A stretch of 20,916 nt of DNA from assembly GCA_964653285.1 (NCBI GenBank), contig CAZZEX010000091.1:1-20916 (forward strand). Reading direction: 5' to 3'. This document shows positions 12,533 through 19,700 of this stretch, in pieces (within the stretch, counting starts at the first letter, position 1; the number at the start of each line of letters is the position of its first letter). The stretch comes from CAZZEX01 sp964653285 (GTDB lineage Bacteria; Chloroflexota; Anaerolineae; B4-G1). Below the pieces are notes generated by a model. The model made no database searches. It was not told the DNA's origin and was given only the letters and a program-made list of their open reading frames with translations. Both the position numbers and the translations under genes were made by a program.

Positions 12533-15500
12533 ATGCGTAAGGAGCCTGTTGGCGCTGTCTTGGTCCTCGGCGGCGGTGTAGGAGGAATGCGCGCGGCGGT
12601 TGACCTGGCCGAGGCTGGCTTGAAGGCCTACCTGGTGGAGAACATGCCCTGGCTGGGCGGTCGGGTGGCGCAACTGGGTTACATGTTCCCCACCCACGAC
12701 TGTGTCCTCTGCCTGGGCACGTCCGATAACGGCTATGGCTGCACGCGACCGTCCATCTCGCCGGCTTTGTTAGACCATAACCTGCATCCCAACATCGAGA
12801 TCCTCAACAATACCGACCTGATCAACGTGGCGGGATATGCCAGGGATTTCACGGTGACGCTGCGCCATCGTCCTACCTACGTGGATGCCGAGCGGTGCAT
12901 CAACTGTGGGCTGTGCGAAAGCGTCTGCCCGGTTTCCCTGCCCAGCCCGTTCCAGATGGGCCTGATGGTCCGCAAGGCGATCTACAAGATGGCGCCGCGT
13001 GCGCTGCCGGATGCCTACGTCGCGGACAAGGTGCCACGCTGCGATACCTGCCGTCGCTGTGAGACAATCTGTCCCACCGGTGCGGTGAACCTGGACGAGC
13101 AGGAGACTGAGTACGACCTTAACGTCAGCGCCATCATCCTCTCGCTGGGCTATGAAATATCGGACCCGACCGAGTACGAGGAACTGGGATACGGGCGCTA
13201 TCCCAACGTCATCCATTCGATGCAGTACGAGCGGTTGGCCAGCCGCTCTGGGCCGACGGAGGGCATCGTGATGCGCCCCTCCGACGGCAAACTGCCCCAG
13301 CGCATTGCCTGGCTCCAGTGTGTGGGTTCCAGGGATCAGAAACATCCCTACTGTTCGTCCGTCTGCTGCATGTATGCCACGAAGGAGGCCATGCTGGCCA
13401 AGCAGCGCATCGAGGGCGTTCATTGCCAGATCTTTATGATGGACGAGCGGGCCTTTGGCAAGGAGTTCAACGCCTACTACGAGCAGGCGCAGAAGCGATA
13501 TGGGGTAGAGTACACCCGCTGCCGCATTTCGGCGGTCACGGAGGATCCGGAGACGCACGACCTGATCCTGCGCTATCCCTCTCCCCCCCAGCCTCCCGCG
13601 GCGGCCGGGGGGGGAGAGGGGGGGGGGATCATCGAGGGTTGCTTCGACATGGTAGTACTCTCGGTAGGGGCGCTGCCGCCCCGTGGGTCCCACGACCTGG
13701 CCGATCTGTTGGGGATTGAGTTGAATCCCTATGGCTTCTGTGAGACAGATAAATTTGCCCCCCTGGAGACGAGCCGGCCCGGCATCTATGTCTGTGGGGC
13801 GTTCGCCTCGCCTAAGGAGATCGCGGAGACGATCCTGGATGCGGCGGGCGCGGCCGGTGACGTGATGCGACTGCTCTCCAGCCAAGTCGGTGCACGGGCC
13901 TGTGGGCGGGAGTACCCGTTCCTCTACGGTAGGGGCGGGGTTACCCCGCCCCTACCGCCGGAGCGGGACGTGGCGGGAGAGGAGCCGCGCATTGGCGTCT
14001 TCGTCTGTCGCTGCTATCCGAGCATCGCGGGGGTTGTGGACACGGACGCGCTGGCTGACTTCGCTGCTGGCTTGCCCAGCGTGGTTCACGTCGAGACGAT
14101 GGACTACGCCTGCCTGGAAGAGGGTCAGGAGCGGATTCGGAGGGCGATTGAGGAGCACGGTTCCGGCTCGATCAATCGGGTGGTCGTGGCGGCCTGTAGC
14201 CATCGTACCCACGAGTCGCTGTTCCAGCGCATCGTCCGCCAGGCTGGGCTGAACCCCTACCTGCTGGAGATGGCGAACATCCGTGAGCATTGTGCCTGGC
14301 CCCACGTGGACGATCCGGCGGGGGCCACCCGCGAGGCGAAAGAGTTGGTGCGCCTGGCGGTGGCGCAGGCGCGGCTGGCCGAGTCGGTGCACAAACAGGC
14401 CATGGAGCCTGTCCGGCGGGCGCTGGTGATCGGAGGTGGCGTCTCTGGTATGACGGCGGCGCTGAACATCGCTGACGCCGGATACAACGTCACCCTGGTG
14501 GAGCGGGGGCCGGGGTTGGGCGGTAATTTGCAGCACGTCTATTACGTGGCCGAGGGAGATAATCCCCAGCGGCTGCTGCGCGATCTCACCAATCGAGTGC
14601 TGGGTCATCAGAGAGTTGACGTCCTCACCAGTTCCGAGGTGGTCGCGCACGAGGGTAGCGTAGGCGCGTTCCGTTCCACGGTGCGCACCACCCCCTTCGG
14701 CTCCCCCGAAGCGGGGGTGGGAACGGTCGAGGTGGAGATTGAGCACGGTGCGACCATCATTGCTACCGGCGGGCAGGAATGGCGGGGAGACGTATACTTA
14801 CTCGGTCAGGATGAGCGCGTCGTCACGTCTCTTGACCTGGAGGAGATCATCACCCACCGGCCGGAGCAGATCGTGGACCTGAAAGAAGTCGTGTTCATCC
14901 AGTGTGTGCGGCGACCCGGTACGGTCGAGTATTGCAGCCGGATATGTTGCACAAACACGATGAAGAATGCCATCCGCATCAAGTTGCTCAACTCAGACTG
15001 CCGGGTGGTTGTTCTTTACAGGGACATCATCACCTATGGTTTCCGGGAGAAATTCTACACCGAGGCGCGGGAGCGAGGGGTCATTTTTGTCCGCTACGAC
15101 GAGGTCCACATGCCACAGGTGCGGGTGACGCCCCCCCCCAGCCCCCCCCGACTGCCGGGGGGGGAGAAGGGGAGACTGGAGGTTGTGGCCTGGGAACCCT
15201 CTCTGCGACAGGAAATTGTGCTACACCCCGATCTGCTTTCGCTGAGCATGGTGATCGAGCCATCGGATGGGACGAGGGAGTTAGCCCGCATCCTGGATGT
15301 GCCACTCTCCAGTGAGGGCTTCTTCATGGAAGCCCACCTCAAGATGCGCCCGATGGATATGGCGAAGGAAGGGGTCTTCATCTGCGGGATGGCTCATTAC
15401 CCCAAGTTCATTGAGGAGTGCATCACCAATGCGCAGGCGGTGGCGGGTAGGGCCATCTCGATTCTATCTAAACCGCAGATGTTCATTGGCGGCGTTGTCT

Positions 15501-15781
15501 CGGTGGTGGACCAGAGCAAATGTGTGGGCTGTCTGACCTGCGTGCGCGTCTGCCCCTTTGGAATTCCCAAAGTGCAGTATTCGGATACAGGGGTGGGAGG
15601 GATCAAGGGGGCGGCGTACATTGACCCGGCGTTTTGTACGGGATGCGGCACCTGCACGGCGGAATGTCCCGCCAAGGCGATTCAGTTGGTCTCCTACCGG
15701 GATGAGCAGATTATGGGAATGCCGCTGGGAGCGTGGGCGGAAGAAGCAGTTAGCCGTCAGCCATCAGCCGTCAGCCGTTAG
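12533..15781 (+). CDS. HdrA-HdrA tandem fusion
   Basis: A 1082-residue protein with two HdrA modules. Module 1 has an N-terminal FAD motif (LVLGGGVGGM), ferredoxin clusters C122-125-128-132 and C170-173-176-180, and the QCVGSRD...YCSSVCCMY region. Module 2 begins near residue 485 with the HdrA N-terminal domain; its usual CHCG is CRCY (C492, C494), the Cys of a YTCS-type motif is kept as YACLE, and FAD GGGVSGM begins near 634. C-terminal ferredoxins are C997-1000-1003-1007 and C1035-1038-1041-1045. Module 1 has an unusual FPTHDCVLCLGTSDNGYGC in place of the common FPTNDCAMC. Four repeat inserts are read in frame (about 13576, 13928, 14687, 15131), and the C-terminal AVSRQPSAVSR is microrepeat-encoded. 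mvhD follows after 59 bp. It likely channels electrons between two flavins in one chain, as paired HdrAs do. Confidence 0.92.
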   Translation: MRKEPVGAVLVLGGGVGGMRAAVDLAEAGLKAYLVENMPWLGGRVAQLGYMFPTHDCVLCLGTSDNGYGCTRPSISPALLDHNLHPNIEILNNTDLINVAGYARDFTVTLRHRPTYVDAERCINCGLCESVCPVSLPSPFQMGLMVRKAIYKMAPRALPDAYVADKVPRCDTCRRCETICPTGAVNLDEQETEYDLNVSAIILSLGYEISDPTEYEELGYGRYPNVIHSMQYERLASRSGPTEGIVMRPSDGKLPQRIAWLQCVGSRDQKHPYCSSVCCMYATKEAMLAKQRIEGVHCQIFMMDERAFGKEFNAYYEQAQKRYGVEYTRCRISAVTEDPETHDLILRYPSPPQPPAAAGGGEGGGIIEGCFDMVVLSVGALPPRGSHDLADLLGIELNPYGFCETDKFAPLETSRPGIYVCGAFASPKEIAETILDAAGAAGDVMRLLSSQVGARACGREYPFLYGRGGVTPPLPPERDVAGEEPRIGVFVCRCYPSIAGVVDTDALADFAAGLPSVVHVETMDYACLEEGQERIRRAIEEHGSGSINRVVVAACSHRTHESLFQRIVRQAGLNPYLLEMANIREHCAWPHVDDPAGATREAKELVRLAVAQARLAESVHKQAMEPVRRALVIGGGVSGMTAALNIADAGYNVTLVERGPGLGGNLQHVYYVAEGDNPQRLLRDLTNRVLGHQRVDVLTSSEVVAHEGSVGAFRSTVRTTPFGSPEAGVGTVEVEIEHGATIIATGGQEWRGDVYLLGQDERVVTSLDLEEIITHRPEQIVDLKEVVFIQCVRRPGTVEYCSRICCTNTMKNAIRIKLLNSDCRVVVLYRDIITYGFREKFYTEARERGVIFVRYDEVHMPQVRVTPPPSPPRLPGGEKGRLEVVAWEPSLRQEIVLHPDLLSLSMVIEPSDGTRELARILDVPLSSEGFFMEAHLKMRPMDMAKEGVFICGMAHYPKFIEECITNAQAVAGRAISILSKPQMFIGGVVSVVDQSKCVGCLTCVRVCPFGIPKVQYSDTGVGGIKGAAYIDPAFCTGCGTCTAECPAKAIQLVSYRDEQIMGMPLGAWAEEAVSRQPSAVSR
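13576..13628 (+). repeat. In-frame GC-hairpin repeat in HdrA-HdrA module 1
   Basis: Reads YPSPPQPPAAAGGGEGGG between LILR and the FDMVVLSVG strand. In the giant HdrA the same loop holds a different repeat (19231-19304). Confidence 0.8.
13928..13956 (+). repeat. Perfect palindrome, 14-bp arms, one-base centre
   Basis: Arm GGTAGGGGCGGGGT, a single T, then the reverse complement. It codes for GRGGVTPPLP in the linker between the two HdrA modules. It belongs to the GTAGGGGC family also seen between genes at 12387. Confidence 0.9.
14687..14718 (+). repeat. In-frame CACCCCC/GGGGGTG hairpin in HdrA-HdrA module 2
   Basis: CACCCCC-TTCGG, CTCC, CCGAA-GC-GGGGGTG, coding TPFGSPEAGVG. It is at the same loop (GAFRSTV ... 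HGATIIATGG) as the inserts in the single-module HdrA and the giant HdrA. Confidence 0.8.
15130..15174 (+). repeat. In-frame GC-hairpin repeat in HdrA-HdrA module 2, second site
   Basis: Reads PPPSPPRLPGGEKGR after HMPQVRV. The equivalent place in the giant HdrA (DRKPEVR) has the tandem SPPELGGTEG copies at the window end. Confidence 0.8.
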
Positions 15782-15834
15782 CCGTTAGCAAAGATCACGC
15801 CGCACGCAATACGCAACACGCATTACGTAATGAG
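15746..15834. repeat. GTTAGCCGTCAGCC and CACGCAATACG microrepeats across the gene end
   Basis: CAGTTAGCCGTCAGCCATCA units encode the last 11 residues and stop codon of the HdrA-HdrA gene and continue to about 15790. They are followed by CACGCAATACGCAACACGCA units up to the mvhD start. The latter unit reappears in the coding part of the giant HdrA (19289-19304). Confidence 0.8.
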
Positions 15835-15840
15835 GTATCA

Positions 15841-16278
15841 ATGACTGATCAGAGCAATGGGTTTGAGCCTGAAATCACGGTCTTTATGTGCATCTATTGT
15901 GCGTACATGGCCGCCGATACGGCCGGTGCGCTGCGCATCAAGTACCCGGCCAGCATCAAACTGGTGAAGTTGCCGTGTACGGGTAAAACGGACGTGCGCT
16001 ACCTGCTGGAGGCGTTCGAGCAGGGGGCCGATGGGGTCTGCGTGGTGGGATGCCCGATTGGGAACTGCCACCATGTGCATGGGAACGTGCGTGGGCTGGC
16101 GCGGGTGAAGTATACCAAGAAATTGCTGGATGAGATCGGGTTAGGCTGTGAGCGGCTGGAGATGTACTTCGTCTCCGGCGGGATGGGAATGACGTTCGCC
16201 AATGCGGTGCGAGAGATGACGGAGCGGGTGCGAGCGTTGGGGCCGAGCCCGCTAAAGAATGAACAATGGAATCAATGA
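15841..16278 (+). CDS. mvhD: MvhD/FlpD-like iron-sulfur subunit (second copy)
   Basis: A 145-residue MvhD-family linker protein. Cys positions are C17 and C20 (CIYC), C46 (LPCTG), C67, C71 and C76 (VGCPIGNC). It differs throughout from the first copy, so it is a paralogue with its own HdrA partner, the HdrA-HdrA fusion 59 bp upstream. The ATG at 15841 follows a weak SD (GAGGT). The C-terminal LKNEQWNQ and the stop codon are encoded by AATGAAC-type microrepeats. The presence of two mvhD copies next to two hdrA genes suggests two distinct docking points in the proposed complex (inference). Confidence 0.92.
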   Translation: MTDQSNGFEPEITVFMCIYCAYMAADTAGALRIKYPASIKLVKLPCTGKTDVRYLLEAFEQGADGVCVVGCPIGNCHHVHGNVRGLARVKYTKKLLDEIGLGCERLEMYFVSGGMGMTFANAVREMTERVRALGPSPLKNEQWNQ

Positions 16279-16294
16279 ATCAATGAACAAATGA
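16257..16294 (+). repeat. AATGAAC heptamer repeats, left flank of the four-helix-bundle gene
   Basis: AATGAACAATGGAATCAATG and further degenerate units overlap the 3' end of mvhD and stop just before the next ribosome binding site. Confidence 0.85.
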
Positions 16295-16304
16295 AGGACG
16301 AGCA

Positions 16305-16682
16305 GTGAAAGGTAAGCAGAAATTTGATATTCAGGAGCGGGCGTTCAAGTTCGCGGTGCGGGTGGTGAAACTGGTCAATCGGTTGCCTCGTACTGTTGCC
16401 GGGTTCGAGATTGGCAAGCAGATTGTTCGGTCGGCAACCTCAATTGGGTCCAATGTGGAAGAGGCCGACGCGGCCGAGTCCAAGCGGGATTTCATCCACA
16501 AGATGAGCATTGCCCACAAGGAAACGCGGGAGACCCGCTACTGGCTGCGCACCATCAAAGCAGCGTTGCTCGACGATGACGAAGTTCGGGCTCTGATCCA
16601 GGAAAGTGACGAACTCATTCGTATCCTGTACACCATCGTCGAGAACGCACGTCAGAGTTCCCGCAGCAAGACGGGGCGCTGA
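16305..16682 (+). CDS. Four-helix-bundle protein (S23/TIGR02436 type)
   Basis: A 125-residue protein of the four-helix-bundle family first known as ORFs in 23S rRNA intervening sequences and related in fold to the Avd accessory proteins of diversity-generating retroelements. Helical segments are apparent: FKFAVRVVKLVNRLPR, GFEIGKQIVRSATSIGSNVEEADA (the hallmark IVRSATSIGSNVEE), KRDFIHKMSIAHKETRETRYWL and a final DELIRILYTIVENA helix. The start is GTG 16305 with AAGGA about 8 nt upstream. It has no known role in electron transfer. It is framed by AATGAAC microrepeats in opposite orientation, an arrangement that suggests it arrived as a unit between mvhD and the giant HdrA. Biochemical function is unknown. 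Confidence 0.9.
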   Translation: MKGKQKFDIQERAFKFAVRVVKLVNRLPRTVAGFEIGKQIVRSATSIGSNVEEADAAESKRDFIHKMSIAHKETRETRYWLRTIKAALLDDDEVRALIQESDELIRILYTIVENARQSSRSKTGR

Positions 16683-16685
16683 GCC

Positions 16686-16720
16686 GTTGTTCATTGTTCA
16701 TTGTCTCATTGTTCATTGAC
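16686..16720 (-). repeat. GTTCATT heptamer repeats, right flank of the four-helix-bundle gene
   Basis: TTGTTCATTGTTCATTGTCT and more units: the reverse complement of the repeat at 16257-16294, so the gene lies between inverted microrepeats. Confidence 0.85.
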
Positions 16721-16736
16721 AGAGGGGTGTGTGACG

Positions 16737-19700
16737 ATGGTCGGCGAGATTCCAGATAAAGATAGTGTGACCGGCGCGGTCATGGTCGTCGGCGGGGGGA
16801 TCGCCGGTATCCAGGCGTCGCTGGACCTGGCCGAGGCCGGCTACAAGGTCTACCTGGTCGAAAACAAGTCGGCCATCGGCGGGCACATGGCGCAACTGGA
16901 CAAGACGTTCCCCACCAACGACTGCGCCATGTGCATCGTCAGCCCCAAACTGGTGGACTGTGGCCGCCACCGCAACATCGAACTGCTGGTGGATAGCGAT
17001 GTCGTTGGCATACACGGGAAGGCCGGGGACTTCACCGTTCGGGTGCGGACTCGCCCCCGTTACATTGATCTGGACAAGTGCACTGGCTGCGGCGACTGCG
17101 CCGACGTCTGCCCGGTGATTATACCTGGTCGCTTCGACGAAGGTCTGGCGGTCCAGCGGGCAGCCTACAAATTGTATCCCCAGGCAGTGCCCAATGCCTA
17201 CGCCATCGAGAAGCGGGGCATCGCTCCTTGCCGCGACGCCTGCCCCGCCGGTCAGCGCGTTCAGGGCTACATCGCCCTCATCCGCGAGGGCCGCTACGAG
17301 GACGCGCTGCGGGTCATCAAAGAGGACAACCCCTTCCCCGGCATCTGCGGGCGCATCTGCAATCACCGCTGCGAGGACGCCTGCAACCGGGGCAAATTGG
17401 ACCAGCCGATCAACATCCGGGCACTGAAGCGCTTCGTCACCGACAAGGTCTATGCCCAACCTCGGGTGGTGCCAGAGCCGGTTGAGCGCAGGCATGAGGA
17501 ACGCGTGGCGGTCATCGGCGCCGGTCCCTGTGGACTCACCACTGCCCAGGACCTGTGCAAACTGGGATACGGGGTCACCGTCTTCGAGGCATTGCCCGTG
17601 GCTGGCGGGATGCTGAGGGTGGGAGTGCCCGAGTACCGTTTACCCTCCTGGATCGTGGACCGCGAGGTGCAGGACATCGTGGACCTGGGGGTGGAACTGC
17701 GGCTGAACACCTGCGTGGACAACCTGGATGACGTCTTCGCCGAGGGGTTCGACGCAGTGCTCATCGCCGTGGGGGCTCACGAGGGCATCCGCCTGCCCAT
17801 CCCTGGGGCGGACCTGGAGGGGGTGCTGATCAATACCACGTTCCTGCGTGATGTGCGGCTGGGCAATGCGCCGGAGTTGGGGGAGCAGGTAGCGGTCATC
17901 GGGGCCGGGGACGTGGCGATGGATGTGGCCCGTACCGCCGTGCGGCTGGGGTCGGAGGTGCACCTTTACTACCGCCGCACCCGCGGGGAGGCGACGGCCG
18001 GCGAGGAGGAGATGCGTCACGCGGAGGAAGAGGGCATCGTCCTCCATTGGCAGGTCACACCGGTGGAGATCGTGCCAGCACCGTCTGTTCACGGCGGTGC
18101 GGGTGGAAACGGGCGCATGGCGGGCATGAAGTGCGTGCGCACCGAGCAGGGCTTGCCCGACGAGACGGGCCGCCGCCGGCCGGTCCCCATCCCCGGGTCG
18201 GAGCACTTCGTCCCCTGCGATAACGTCATCTTCTCCGTGGGCCAGCGGGCTGGTCTGGCTTTCATCCCGGAGAGCGCGGGCGTCGGTATCACCCGCCAGC
18301 AGACTATCGCGGTCAACCCCAACACCCTGGCCGCCACCCGCCCGGGGGTCTTCGCGGCGGGCGACGCTACCACCGGGACGGCGTTTGTCATTGAGGCGGT
18401 CGCCGCCGGACATCAGGCTGCCGAGTCCATCCATCGTTATCTGCGGGGGGAGGAACTGGAGCCGCCGCCCAAACCTGAACTGCCGGTGGTGGAACTGACG
18501 TGGGCGGAGATTGAGGAGCGGATAGCGCGAGGAGAGGTAAAGATTCAGCCCCGCGTGCTGGTGGACGAATTGCCGGCTGAGAAGAGGGTGTCCACTTTTG
18601 AGGAAGTGGTGGCGGGCTATACCGAGAGCCGCGCGCAGGCGGAGGCGGCCCGATGCCTGGCCTGTGGCATCTGTTCCGAGTGCCTCAGTTGCGTCTACGC
18701 CTGCCAGGCCGACGCTATCAACCACGATATGGTCGAACAGGTGCAGGACGTCCAGGTGGGCGCGATTGTCCTGGCCCCTGGGTACGAGACCTACCAGCCC
18801 CCCCCCCTCGTAGGGGGGGGGGGTGCGGAATACGGCTGGGGCCGCTATCCCAACGTAGTCACCGCGCTCCAGTTCGAGCGGCTCCTCAGTGCCTCTGGCC
18901 CCACACTCGGCCACGTGCAGCGTCCCTCAGACGGGGAGGCCCCGAAGCGGATTGCCTTCATCCAGTGCGTCGGCTCCCGCGATCAGACTCACGACTACTG
19001 CTCGGCCATCTGCTGTATGTACGCCACCAAAGAGGCCATTATGGCCTGCGAGCACGAGCCAGACACCCAGGTCGCCGTCTTTATGATGGACATGCGGGCC
19101 TTTAGCAAGGGGTACGAGGAGTACTACCGCCGGGCGCGGGAGCGATATGGCGTCCGGTACGTCCGCTCGCGCATTTCGTTTGTGAGGGAGGACCCCCGAA
19201 CACATAACCTTATCTTGAAATACGTCGGGGAGCAGGAGGCAGGAGGCAAGAAGCAAGAAGCAAAGGAACAGGGGAGCACGCAACACGCAGCACGCAACGC
19301 ACAGGTTGTCGAGGAAGACTTTGATATGGTGGTGCTCTCCGTGGGGATGGAAATCTCGGAGGGCGTGCGCGAGTTGGGGCGACGGTTGGGCGTGGAACTG
19401 GACGAGTACGGGTTCTGCCGCACGCTCCCCTTCCAGCCGCTCCAGACGAGCCAGCCGGGGATCTTCGCCGTGGGGCCGTTCCGCGAGCCGAAGGACATTC
19501 CCGAGTCGGTCGTCGAGGCCAGCGGCGCGGCGGCGGCGGCCGGGGCGATTGTGGCTCCAGCCCGCTGGACCTGCACGCAGGAGGTGGTGTATCCGCCGGA
19601 GCGGGACGTGAGCGAGGAGGAGCCCCGCGTCGGTGTTTTCGTCTGCCACTGTGGGTCGAACATCGGCGGCTTCCTGGACGTGCCGGCGGTGGCGGAGTAT

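Noticed and set aside
17220..18656. Separate gltD gene or assembly chimera instead of a fusion
   Set aside because: A codon-by-codon reading from 16737 to the window end shows no stop, and HdrA module 1 resumes after the GltD domain; no start signal is seen at either junction.
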